Shown piece after piece: positions 10,745 to 19,091 of a stretch of 64,000 nt of DNA. The position numbers were made by a program, and so were the translations under genes. The notes beneath the pieces are model-generated. The model did no database searches. It worked only from the letters and a program-made list of their open reading frames with translations, and was not told the origin of the DNA. Positions within the stretch are counted from its first letter, which is position 1. Every line of letters begins with the position of its first letter. This stretch comes from Parabacteroides sp. AM08-6. Lineage in GTDB: Bacteria > Bacteroidota > Bacteroidia > Bacteroidales > Tannerellaceae. The stretch is taken from the NCBI RefSeq assembly GCF_003473295.1, contig NZ_QRMP01000003.1, forward strand, positions 124,001 through 188,000, given 5' to 3'.

Positions 10745-12313
10745 ATGATTATAAAGAAGTTTCCTTTTGCTTTATTTATTATATTGTTTTTCTGTGACGT
10801 TATAAACGCGCAGGATGTTAATGTTCTGACTGAAGAACAACTTCAAGAGCCGCCTCAGACAGCACAAATTGACACATTTCCCCTTTTGGAATTAGATAAT
10901 ATGGAACTGGATAATATTCTAAGTCTCCGTGAGCAACTCGAAAAATTGAATCAAACATATTCTTCTCCTACTACCCCGAATGAAAACTTACTTCGTTTTC
11001 TGAAAAAAGACGAGCTTGAGTTGTCGCCGGAAGCTTTATATTTGATAAACTGGGTACGAGATCCGTCTACAGTCTTTGATGAAACAGTCACATTTAAAGA
11101 TACAGTTATTGTAAATCCGTTGTTCTTGCCTCCGTTGTTTAAAGGAGGAATCATACCGGCCGACTTGGAATTGTACGATAAAAAACAGTTTGAGCTGCCT
11201 ACTCCCGACTATTCTTTGTTCAAACCGGACACCACTCTGTTCCGGAAAGAAGTTATCGACCGGAAATTAGAAAACATGGCATACGATTATATCCGGCTGA
11301 ACTATCCGGAATATTTCCGTTATTCACAACGCGACCTGCCTACTGATATCGTAAAAACACAAGAAATCAAGAAAAATACCTATGAGCCGGAATTGATACA
11401 AGTTGAAAAGGAGAAAAATCTCACTGAAACGGATGCACCCGTTAAGTTTCTCACGGAAAGACGTTATTGGACTTCGCATTTCGAAAGTTCCATGCAATTC
11501 GCACAAGCTTACTTTTCACCGAACTGGCATGCTGCTAATCAAAACTCAAATGTAAATTTCAATACCCGTAATTATTTCAGATACGATTATAATAAAAACA
11601 AAGTACGTGTCACCAACGAGTTAGAGCTAAGATTATCGGCCAATAACGCACCTAAGGATACTGTCAGAAGCATTAGCTTCACGGATAGCAATCTCCGGTT
11701 GCATAGCAACTTCGGTTACCAGACATTCAACAACAAATGGTATTATTCATTCGATGCCGATATCAACAGTAAATTGGTCAACACATACAACACGAATAAC
11801 AAGGTAACCCGCCTTACCGGTTTCTTAGCGCCAGTTACAACCGTTATCGGTGTCGGTATGAATTATAGCCTCAATAAGAAATTGGTAAAAAAGAACAAAT
11901 ACAATAATTTATCCTTAAGTGCCATCATGTCTCCATTGTCTTTGACGCACAGATATTCCCGCCTTCGAGAAAATTTCGACTTCGGTCGCCACGGTTTCGA
12001 CGGTAGCAAAGTGGATGAAGACGGTCGAATTAAGAATAGCCAGACTTACGTCGGTTCCGACTTTAAGATAAACACGACTTGGCGTTTCAATAAAAACACG
12101 ACTTGGGTTTCTTTCTTAAACTACAACACAAGTTATCACAGAATAATTGTTGATTTTCAAAACAGAGTGGAGCTAACAATCAGCCGTTTCTTCTCCACCC
12201 AAATCAACCTGAATCTCCGTTTCGACGATTTAGGTAATAAGAATGAAGATTTATTCGACTCCTACCTGCAGATGAACGAATCCCTTACATTCGGATTTAG
12301 TTACAAATGGTAA
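10745..12313 (+). CDS. DUF3078-like outer-membrane/secreted protein
   Basis: 522 residues with an N-terminal signal peptide (about 1-22, ending NAQ). A poorly conserved, acidic region of about 200 residues follows. From about residue 230 (RRYWTSHFESSMQFAQAYFS) alternating aromatic strands run to a terminal W, ending FGFSYKW, typical of Bacteroidetes outer-membrane beta-barrels. The C-terminal part (NAPKDTVRS, LRLHSNFGYQTFNNKWYYSF) resembles DUF3078 proteins as I remember them. Role unknown. It is a single gene with no partner in the same operon. Confidence 0.7.
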   Translation: MIIKKFPFALFIILFFCDVINAQDVNVLTEEQLQEPPQTAQIDTFPLLELDNMELDNILSLREQLEKLNQTYSSPTTPNENLLRFLKKDELELSPEALYLINWVRDPSTVFDETVTFKDTVIVNPLFLPPLFKGGIIPADLELYDKKQFELPTPDYSLFKPDTTLFRKEVIDRKLENMAYDYIRLNYPEYFRYSQRDLPTDIVKTQEIKKNTYEPELIQVEKEKNLTETDAPVKFLTERRYWTSHFESSMQFAQAYFSPNWHAANQNSNVNFNTRNYFRYDYNKNKVRVTNELELRLSANNAPKDTVRSISFTDSNLRLHSNFGYQTFNNKWYYSFDADINSKLVNTYNTNNKVTRLTGFLAPVTTVIGVGMNYSLNKKLVKKNKYNNLSLSAIMSPLSLTHRYSRLRENFDFGRHGFDGSKVDEDGRIKNSQTYVGSDFKINTTWRFNKNTTWVSFLNYNTSYHRIIVDFQNRVELTISRFFSTQINLNLRFDDLGNKNEDLFDSYLQMNESLTFGFSYKW

Positions 12314-12376
12314 GAATCATTAAGACTCCAGACTAAAAATAAAGGAATAATATAAACATTATTACTAAATAATACG

Positions 12377-12384
12377 TACTTTTG
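12377..12384 (+). promoter_or_regulatory. -7 element of the rseC-rnf operon
   Basis: TACTTTTG matches TAnnTTTG exactly. Transcription should begin near 12390, which excludes an upstream TTG at 12382 as start codon and supports the ATG at 12415. Confidence 0.6.
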
Positions 12385-12414
12385 CCTCTGTTTTGCAATG
12401 TCGAGATTACAAAT

Positions 12415-12834
12415 ATGAGCGAAAGCATTAATCATAAAGGAATCATAGAGAAAATAGAAGACGGTTCTGTTTATGTCAGGATTATTCAGCAATCAGCTTG
12501 CTCAGGATGTCATGCACAAAGTATGTGTGCAGCCTCCGAGAGCAAAGTCAAAATTATCGAAGTCCCTGACAATTCCGGGAAATATCATCTGGATGAAGAG
12601 GTCTGGCTATGCGGCCAAAGCTCACTCGGATTGAAGGCTGTCTTTCTCGCCTTCGTACTTCCGCTCATACTTGTAGTAGTAGCGATTGTTGCCGGAAACA
12701 GTATGCAATGGAAAGAAACCACAAGCGGATTAACCGGATTACTGCTCTTAGTTCTTTATTATTGCATCTTATATTTTTTACGCGATAAACTAAAAAAGCA
12801 ATTTGTATTTACTTTGAAGAAACTTAATCGATAA
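12415..12834 (+). CDS. RseC/MucC-like positive regulator of SoxR reduction
   Basis: 139 residues from the ATG at 12415, which lies downstream of the -7 element; an in-frame TTG at 12382 lies inside the promoter. The N-terminal soluble part holds four cysteines in SACSGCHAQSMCAASE, and two membrane segments follow (about 80-98 and 105-123). RseC-family proteins are found with Rnf/Rsx genes, where in enterobacteria they help keep SoxR reduced. In Bacteroidales they nearly always precede rnfB, as here with a seven-base gap, so a role in Rnf assembly or redox coupling is likely. Confidence 0.85.
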   Translation: MSESINHKGIIEKIEDGSVYVRIIQQSACSGCHAQSMCAASESKVKIIEVPDNSGKYHLDEEVWLCGQSSLGLKAVFLAFVLPLILVVVAIVAGNSMQWKETTSGLTGLLLLVLYYCILYFLRDKLKKQFVFTLKKLNR

Positions 12835-12841
12835 AAATATC

Positions 12842-13720
12842 ATGATTTTAATTGCCGTTATTTCATTAGGAGCAATTGGAGCAATCGGTGCAGTTTTTCT
12901 GTACGCCGCTTCCAAGAAATTTGAAGTATACGAAGATCCTCGTATTGCACAAGTTCAGGAGGTTTTGCCTGGAGCAAACTGCGGTGGTTGCGGATATCCC
13001 GGATGTGGTGGTTTTGCTGCCGCCTGTGTAAAAGCTGACAGTCTGGACGGACTGCTTTGCCCCGTCGGCGGAGCCGAAGTGATGGGTAAAGTAGCTACAA
13101 TCCTCGGAAAAGAAGCAGCTAGCGCCGAACCGATGATTGCTGTAGTACGTTGCAACGGAACCTGTGAAGCCCGTCCGCGCACCAACCGGTACGATGGGGT
13201 TCAAAGTTGTTCCATCGCATCCACTTTGTACGGAGGTGAAACCGGGTGTACATTCGGTTGTCTGGGGTATGGCGACTGTGTTTCAGTCTGTAACTTCGAT
13301 GCCATTCACATCAATCCGGCAACAGGGCTTGCCGAAGTAGATGAAGAAAAATGTACTTCGTGCGGAGCCTGCGTAAAAGCTTGTCCTAAAAACATCATCG
13401 AACTGCGTAAGAAAGGTCCGAAATCACGCCGTATCTTCGTTAGTTGTGTCAATAAAGACAAGGGTGGAGTTGCTAAAAAGGCTTGTGCAAACGCCTGTAT
13501 CGGCTGTAGCAAATGCCAGAAAGAATGTCCGTTTGAAGCAATCACCATAGAAAACAATGTGGCTTACATCGATTATACAAAATGCCGCTTGTGCCGCAAA
13601 TGTGTAGCCGTTTGCCCGACGGGAGCTATCCATGAACTCAATTTTCCTCCGCGCAAAGTTGAACCCAAGGAGGCTCCGGCTTCAACACCTAAAGTAAAAG
13701 AAGAAACAAATCTAAAATAA
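12842..13720 (+). CDS. rnfB: Rnf electron transport complex subunit B (iron-sulfur)
   Basis: 292 residues. Rnf couples electron flow between ferredoxin and NAD+ to Na+ or H+ transport across the inner membrane, and RnfB is the ferredoxin-facing entry subunit. An N-terminal membrane anchor (1-22) is followed by the Fe4S4 domain with CGGCGYPGCGGFAAAC. Several ferredoxin-type cysteine clusters come next (CTSCGACVKACPKN, CIGCSKCQKECPF, CRLCRKCVAVCPT). The short C-terminal tail is rich in Lys, Pro and Glu. It is the second gene of the operon rseC-rnfBCDGEA. Confidence 0.95.
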   Translation: MILIAVISLGAIGAIGAVFLYAASKKFEVYEDPRIAQVQEVLPGANCGGCGYPGCGGFAAACVKADSLDGLLCPVGGAEVMGKVATILGKEAASAEPMIAVVRCNGTCEARPRTNRYDGVQSCSIASTLYGGETGCTFGCLGYGDCVSVCNFDAIHINPATGLAEVDEEKCTSCGACVKACPKNIIELRKKGPKSRRIFVSCVNKDKGGVAKKACANACIGCSKCQKECPFEAITIENNVAYIDYTKCRLCRKCVAVCPTGAIHELNFPPRKVEPKEAPASTPKVKEETNLK

Positions 13721-13732
13721 AAATCTAATAGT

Positions 13733-15064
13733 ATGCTAAGGACATTTCGAATCGGAGGTATACATCCGCCCGAAAATAAACTGTCTGCCGATAAGAAAAT
13801 TACGGTGTTGGCGACTCCCAAGCAGGTTATCATACCACTCAGCCAGCATATCGGAGCTCCGGCCCAGGCAGTCGTCAAGAAGGGTGACCCGGTAAAAGTA
13901 GGGACATTGCTTGCTAAAGCAGGAGGTTTTGTATCGGCAAACATTCATTCGTCGGTATCCGGGAAAGTAAACAAAATAGATAATGCAATTGATTCAAGCG
14001 GTTACAAACGCCCTGCTATATATATAGATGTAGAAGGGGATGAATGGGAAGAAACAATAGACCGCAGCGATGCTTTGGTCAAAGAGTGCACACTCTCATC
14101 CAAGGAAATTGTAGACAAAATCGCGGCAGCAGGCATTGTGGGTCTGGGAGGCGCCACTTTCCCCACTCAGGTGAAATTAATGCCTCCTCCCGGCAATAAA
14201 GCCGAAATCATCATTATCAATGCCGTAGAGTGTGAACCTTACCTTACATCCGACCATTCGTTGATGCTGGAAAAAAGCGAACAAATACTCGTAGGCGTTA
14301 CACTGCTGATGAAAGCGGTTCATGTAAACAAAGCGATTATCGGCATCGAGAACAATAAACCGGATGCAATCGCTCTGATGCAAAAACAGGCTGTTTCCTA
14401 TCCGGGTATCGAAATTATGCCGTTAAAAGTGCAATACCCGCAAGGAGGTGAGAAACAACTTATCGACGCAGTTATCCGGCGCCAAGTGAAAAGCGGCGCA
14501 TTACCAATCTCAGCCGGCGCAGTTGTACAGAATGTAGGTACAGCCTATGCAGTGTACGAAGCCGTACAGAAAAACAAACCGCTGTTCGAACGTGTCGTGA
14601 CTGTAACCGGAAAAGCCGTATCCAATCCGTCGAACTTTCTGGTTCGTATGGGAACACCTATCAGTACATTGATTGAGGCAGCCGGCGGTATTCCTGAAAA
14701 TACCGGTAAAATTATCGGTGGCGGCCCGATGATGGGGAAAGCCCTTATTAGTGCCGAAGTACCTGTAACAAAAGGTAGTTCCGGGGTATTGCTTCTGACA
14801 CAAGAAGAGTCTGTCCGCAAACCGATGCACGATTGTATCCGCTGTGCCAAATGCGTAAATGTCTGTCCGATGGGTCTCAACCCCACCCTACTGATGAACG
14901 CAACAGAGTTTAAGGAATGGGAACTTGCTGAGAAGAATTATATTACCGACTGTATCGAGTGCGGTTCATGCAGTTACACCTGCCCCGCCAACCGTCCGCT
15001 TCTGGACTACATCCGGTCAGGTAAAGGAAAAGTAATGGGTATTATTCGTGCTAGAAAGTCATAA
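13733..15064 (+). CDS. rnfC: Rnf electron transport complex subunit C
   Basis: 443 residues. RnfC carries the FMN and NADH sites of the complex and two Fe4S4 clusters. The N-terminal barrel-sandwich segment is at about 30-90. A Rossmann-like NADH/FMN region follows, with AAGIVGLGGATFPTQVKL and INAVECEPYLTSDH. The two clusters are at the C-terminus (CIRCAKCVNVCPMG and CIECGSCSYTCPAN). This short form lacks the long Lys/Ala-rich tail of the enterobacterial protein. It starts 12 bases after rnfB. Confidence 0.95.
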   Translation: MLRTFRIGGIHPPENKLSADKKITVLATPKQVIIPLSQHIGAPAQAVVKKGDPVKVGTLLAKAGGFVSANIHSSVSGKVNKIDNAIDSSGYKRPAIYIDVEGDEWEETIDRSDALVKECTLSSKEIVDKIAAAGIVGLGGATFPTQVKLMPPPGNKAEIIIINAVECEPYLTSDHSLMLEKSEQILVGVTLLMKAVHVNKAIIGIENNKPDAIALMQKQAVSYPGIEIMPLKVQYPQGGEKQLIDAVIRRQVKSGALPISAGAVVQNVGTAYAVYEAVQKNKPLFERVVTVTGKAVSNPSNFLVRMGTPISTLIEAAGGIPENTGKIIGGGPMMGKALISAEVPVTKGSSGVLLLTQEESVRKPMHDCIRCAKCVNVCPMGLNPTLLMNATEFKEWELAEKNYITDCIECGSCSYTCPANRPLLDYIRSGKGKVMGIIRARKS

Positions 15065-15076
15065 AATAAGAGCAAC

Positions 15077-16048
15077 ATGGAAAATAAACTAATCGTATCT
15101 CCTTCACCCCATATCCACGGTGGTGACAGCATAAGTAAGAATATGTATGGTGTACTGATTGCCCTTGTTCCGGCTTTCCTGGTATCACTCTACTTCTTCG
15201 GATTAGGCGCACTGATTGTTACCGTAGCGTCGGTATTCTTTTGTGTCCTGTTCGAGTATCTGATTCAAAAGTTCCTGATGAAAAAGGAACCGACTCTGTA
15301 TGACGGTTCAGCCATCCTGACCGGTGTATTATTAGCCTTCAACCTACCGTCAAATTTGCCAATCTGGATTATTGCTATCGGAGCTTTGGCTGCTATCGGT
15401 ATTGGTAAAATGTCGTTTGGCGGACTGGGAAACAATATTTTCAACCCGGCGTTGACCGGTCGTATCTTTCTATTGATTTCATTCCCGGCTCAAATGACTA
15501 CTTGGCCGATAGTAGATGCGTTGAATGCTTTCCCGATGACTTATACGGATGCGACTACCGGTGCAACCGTACTGTCGTTGATGAACGAAGGTGCATTGGA
15601 CAAGCTTCCGGCCGTGTCGGACATGCTGGTAGGTAACATGGGAGGTAGTCTGGGCGAAGTGAGTGCATTGGCACTTATACTTGGACTGTTTTATATGTTA
15701 TGGAAAAAAATCATTACCTGGCATATTCCGGTATCTGTCCTGGCTACCGTATTCGTTTTCACCGGAATCATGCATCTGATAAATCCGGCACAATATGCAG
15801 ACCCGTTCGTTCATCTGCTATCCGGAGGTCTGATGCTGGGAGCTATCTTTATGGCAACCGACTATGTGACTTCGCCGATGAGTAAAAGCGGTATGTTGGT
15901 ATATGGCGTGGGTATCGGTATCCTGACAACGGTTATCCGTCTGTTCGGTTCGTACCCGGAAGGTATGTCATTCGCCATCTTCATTATGAATGGAGTGACT
16001 CCGCTAATCAACAGTTACATGAAACCTAAACATTTCGGAGGAAAATAA
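15077..16048 (+). CDS. rnfD: Rnf electron transport complex subunit D
   Basis: 323 residues, integral membrane with about nine to ten hydrophobic segments. RnfD binds FMN covalently through a threonine; the expected site is visible in DATTGATVLS at about residues 157-166. The signature FGGLGNNIFNPALTGRIFLL is intact. Together with RnfG, E and A it forms the membrane path for electrons and ions. It follows rnfC by 12 bases; rnfG starts two bases after its stop. Confidence 0.95.
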   Translation: MENKLIVSPSPHIHGGDSISKNMYGVLIALVPAFLVSLYFFGLGALIVTVASVFFCVLFEYLIQKFLMKKEPTLYDGSAILTGVLLAFNLPSNLPIWIIAIGALAAIGIGKMSFGGLGNNIFNPALTGRIFLLISFPAQMTTWPIVDALNAFPMTYTDATTGATVLSLMNEGALDKLPAVSDMLVGNMGGSLGEVSALALILGLFYMLWKKIITWHIPVSVLATVFVFTGIMHLINPAQYADPFVHLLSGGLMLGAIFMATDYVTSPMSKSGMLVYGVGIGILTTVIRLFGSYPEGMSFAIFIMNGVTPLINSYMKPKHFGGK

Positions 16049-16050
16049 GC

Positions 16051-16701
16051 ATGGCAAAATTACAATCGACCTTACTCAATATGTTCCTTTCACTTACCAT
16101 TATCTGTATAGTGGCAGGAGCGATATTAGCCGGTGTAAATATGTATACGACCGGCCCGATTGCCACCTCAAAAGCTGCCGCTCTTGAAAAAGCAATCAAA
16201 GATGTCACACCCGAATTTGACAATAAACCGACGGAAGATGTTTATATGGCTGTCACCGGCGACGGCGACTCACTGAAAATCTATCCGGCAACCAAAGACG
16301 GGAAATTAGTCGGTGCAGCCGTCGAAAGCAATACAAAGAAAGGCTTTAGCGGTGAAATCAAAGTAATCGTAGGTTTTGATGCCGATGGCAAATTGCTCAA
16401 TTACTCAGTGTTGCAACATGCTGAAACTCCGGGTCTTGGAGCAAAAATGCAGGATTGGTTCAGTACAGATAAAAACAAACAAAGTGTATTGGGACGTAAG
16501 CTGGCCGACGGAGAACTGAAGGTAACCAAAGATGGTGGGGATGTGGACGCAATAACTGCCGCAACCATTACCAGCCGCGCATTCCTGAATGCCGTAAACC
16601 GTGCGTATAGCGCTTTTTCCGGGACTGACGGACTGACCGGTGCGACAAGCAAATCATCAACTGCTAACACAAGAGAAGAGGGAGGAAAAAACAATGAGTA
16701 A
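16051..16701 (+). CDS. rnfG: Rnf electron transport complex subunit G
   Basis: 216 residues: one N-terminal membrane anchor (about 10-30) and a periplasmic FMN-binding domain. The covalent flavin site of this family, usually (S/T)GAT, appears here as TAAT in VDAITAATITSRAF (about 168-181), so the glycine is replaced by alanine. A perfect TGAT occurs later (LTGATSKS) but lies in the low-complexity tail and is probably not the flavin site. The stop overlaps the rnfE start by eight bases. Confidence 0.93.
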   Translation: MAKLQSTLLNMFLSLTIICIVAGAILAGVNMYTTGPIATSKAAALEKAIKDVTPEFDNKPTEDVYMAVTGDGDSLKIYPATKDGKLVGAAVESNTKKGFSGEIKVIVGFDADGKLLNYSVLQHAETPGLGAKMQDWFSTDKNKQSVLGRKLADGELKVTKDGGDVDAITAATITSRAFLNAVNRAYSAFSGTDGLTGATSKSSTANTREEGGKNNE

Positions 16702-17278
16702 TCTGAAAATATTGATGAATGGCATCATCAACGAAAACCCGACATTCGTACTCCTACTGGGCATGTGTCCCACATTGGGAACAACCTCATCGGCATTGAA
16801 CGGTATGAGTATGGGACTAGCCACCATGTTCGTGCTTCTCTGTTCGAACATTGTCATCTCGGCTTTAAAGAACCTGATACCCGATATGGTACGTATCCCG
16901 GCTTACATTGTGGTAATTGCCACTTTCGTAACTGTTGTACAAATGTGCATGGAAGCGTTCGTTCCCGTATTGTATGCCAGCTTGGGACTGTTTATTCCGT
17001 TAATTGTGGTAAACTGTATCGTACTGGGCCGCGCCGAAGCATTCGCAGCGAAAAACGGGATTATTCCTTCCGCTTTCGACGGAATTGGTATGGGACTCGG
17101 ATTTACCCTTGCACTGACTTTGCTGGGGGCTGCCCGCGAATTATTGGGTACAGGCAAATTATTCGGATTGACTTTGATGCCCGAACAATACGGTTCGTTA
17201 ATCTTTGTACTGGCTCCGGGGGCCTTTATCGCACTGGGATACCTGGTGGCTATTGTAAACAAACTGCGTAAAGCATAA
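16694..17278 (+). CDS. rnfE: Rnf electron transport complex subunit E
   Basis: 194 residues starting at the ATG at 16694 (MSNLKILMNGIINENPTFVL). A strong GGAGG at 16681-16685 lies ahead of it, so the longer frame beginning at 16640 is not the real start. It has six membrane segments and the family's NPTFVLLLGMCPTLG and LLGAARELLGTG motifs. RnfE pairs with RnfA in the membrane core, as NqrD does with NqrE. It overlaps the end of rnfG by eight bases, indicating translational coupling. Confidence 0.94.
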   Translation: MSNLKILMNGIINENPTFVLLLGMCPTLGTTSSALNGMSMGLATMFVLLCSNIVISALKNLIPDMVRIPAYIVVIATFVTVVQMCMEAFVPVLYASLGLFIPLIVVNCIVLGRAEAFAAKNGIIPSAFDGIGMGLGFTLALTLLGAARELLGTGKLFGLTLMPEQYGSLIFVLAPGAFIALGYLVAIVNKLRKA

Positions 17279-17289
17279 AAAGAAAGAAA

Positions 17290-17862
17290 ATGGAATATAT
17301 ACTGATATTTATTGCCGCTGTATTCGTCAACAACGTTGTACTGGCTCAGTTTTTAGGTATTTGTCCGTTCCTGGGAGTATCCAAGAAAGTAGAAACAGCC
17401 GCCGGTATGGGAGCTGCCGTGACATTTGTTCTGACTATTGCCACTATTGTGACTTTCCTGGTCCAGAAATATATTTTGGATGCTTTTGGTTTGGGCTTTA
17501 TGCAAACAATCAGCTTTATTCTGATTATCGCAGCCCTCGTTCAGATGGTTGAAATCATCCTGAAAAAGGTTTCTCCCGCTCTATATCAAGCACTTGGAGT
17601 ATTCCTTCCGCTGATTACGACAAATTGCTGTATCTTGGGCGTTGCAATCCTTGTTATTCAGAAAGAATACAATTTATTGGAATCGGTCGTATATGCAATC
17701 TCTACAGCCATTGGATTTGCGTTAGCTTTAGTTATCTTTGCAGGTATTCGGGAACAACTGGCTTTAACCCACGTTCCGGAAGGAATGAAAGGAACCCCTA
17801 TCGCCCTTATCACTGCCGGTTTGCTGGCAATGGCATTTATGGGATTTTCCGGGATTGTATAA
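17290..17862 (+). CDS. rnfA: Rnf electron transport complex subunit A
   Basis: 190 residues with six membrane segments. The signature NNVVLAQFLGICPFLGVSKK near the N-terminus and LPLITTNCCILGVAI in the middle are intact; the cysteines in these two half-repeats bind the iron cluster between RnfA and RnfE. It is the last rnf gene; galE follows after 26 bases with no terminator between them. Confidence 0.95.
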   Translation: MEYILIFIAAVFVNNVVLAQFLGICPFLGVSKKVETAAGMGAAVTFVLTIATIVTFLVQKYILDAFGLGFMQTISFILIIAALVQMVEIILKKVSPALYQALGVFLPLITTNCCILGVAILVIQKEYNLLESVVYAISTAIGFALALVIFAGIREQLALTHVPEGMKGTPIALITAGLLAMAFMGFSGIV

Positions 17863-17888
17863 CAGTACTAATCTAAATAAACACTAAA

Positions 17889-18929
17889 ATGAAACAGAAG
17901 ATTTTAGTTGCCGGCGGAACCGGCTACATTGGCTCACACACCACAGTAGAACTGCAAAACGCAGGTTACGAAGTTGTCATTATTGACGACTTGTCAAACT
18001 CCAATATTGAAGTATTGGATGGTATCGAACGCATCACTGGTATTCGTCCGGAATTTATCAAACTGGATTTGAAAGATAAAGAAGCAACACGCGAAGCATT
18101 GAAAGCTCATCCGGGAATTAAAGGCATCATCCTTTTCGCAGCCAGTAAGGCCGTAGGTGAATCTGTTCAGCAACCGTTGAAATACTACCGCAACAACATC
18201 GTGACACTGGTAAATTTGCTTGAGCTAATGCCGGAATTCGGTATAGAAGGAATTGTTTTCTCTTCTTCTTGTACCGTATACGGACAACCGGATCCTGAAA
18301 ATCTGCCGGTTACAGAAAGCGCACCAATTAAACCGGCCACCTCTCCTTATGGAAATACTAAACAAATCAACGAAGAAATCATTCGCGACACAATCCACGC
18401 CGGTGCTCCATTTAAGAGTATCATCCTGCGCTACTTTAATCCGATAGGTGCCCATCCGACTGCTGAAATCGGAGAATTACCTAACGGTGTACCTCAGAAC
18501 CTGATTCCTTATTTGACACAGACAGCAATCGGTATCCGGAAAGAATTAAGTGTATTCGGTGACGACTATAACACTCCTGACGGTTCTTGTATCCGTGACT
18601 ACATCAATGTTGTAGACTTGGCAAAAGCCCACGTCATAGCGATGGATCGTATGTTAGGTGACAAAACTGAGCAAAATGTAGAAATCTTCAATCTGGGAAC
18701 CGGTAACGGTGTTTCAGTATTAGAACTGATTAACACATTCGAAAAGGCAACTGGAGTAAAAGTTCCTCACAAAATCGTAGGCCGTCGCGAAGGTGATATT
18801 GAAAAAGTCTGGGCCAACCCCGAACGTGCAAATAAAGTGTTAGGCTGGAAAGCAAAAGAGACATTAGAAGATACACTGTCTTCCGCATGGAAATGGCAAG
18901 TTAAGCTGAAAGAAGACGGTATCCAATAA
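17889..18929 (+). CDS. galE: UDP-glucose 4-epimerase
   Basis: 346 residues. It interconverts UDP-glucose and UDP-galactose with bound NAD+, supplying galactose for surface polysaccharides and the Leloir pathway. The NAD-binding GGTGYIGSHT at the N-terminus, the FSSSCTVYG segment with the catalytic serine region and the YxxxK motif in SPYGNTKQ (about 153-157) are all present. It lies 26 bases after rnfA and before a strong terminator, so it is probably read with the rnf operon. Near-identical enzymes act on the N-acetylated sugars, so substrate range is uncertain. Confidence 0.93.
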   Translation: MKQKILVAGGTGYIGSHTTVELQNAGYEVVIIDDLSNSNIEVLDGIERITGIRPEFIKLDLKDKEATREALKAHPGIKGIILFAASKAVGESVQQPLKYYRNNIVTLVNLLELMPEFGIEGIVFSSSCTVYGQPDPENLPVTESAPIKPATSPYGNTKQINEEIIRDTIHAGAPFKSIILRYFNPIGAHPTAEIGELPNGVPQNLIPYLTQTAIGIRKELSVFGDDYNTPDGSCIRDYINVVDLAKAHVIAMDRMLGDKTEQNVEIFNLGTGNGVSVLELINTFEKATGVKVPHKIVGRREGDIEKVWANPERANKVLGWKAKETLEDTLSSAWKWQVKLKEDGIQ

Positions 18930-18947
18930 TCTCACATGATATATTAA

Positions 18948-18973
18948 TAAACCCCTCGGCCATGAGGGGTTTA
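18948..18973 (+). terminator. Rho-independent terminator after galE
   Basis: A perfect 10-bp stem TAAACCCCTC / GAGGGGTTTA with a six-base loop, followed by CTTTTAATTTTT. It closes the rseC-rnf-galE transcript. Confidence 0.9.
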
Positions 18974-19091
18974 CTTTTAATTTTTATACAACCCTCCCCT
19001 TTAGATTAAAAACATATCCAACTCTATCCAGTAAAAGACTATAGGATTTTCAGCAAAACATGATAGACTTTTTCATAAAAGACGTAAGTCT

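Noticed and set aside
16640..16693. Earlier start for rnfE
   Set aside because: The extension overlaps rnfG by 62 bases and lacks membrane character, while the ATG at 16694 has a strong GGAGG.
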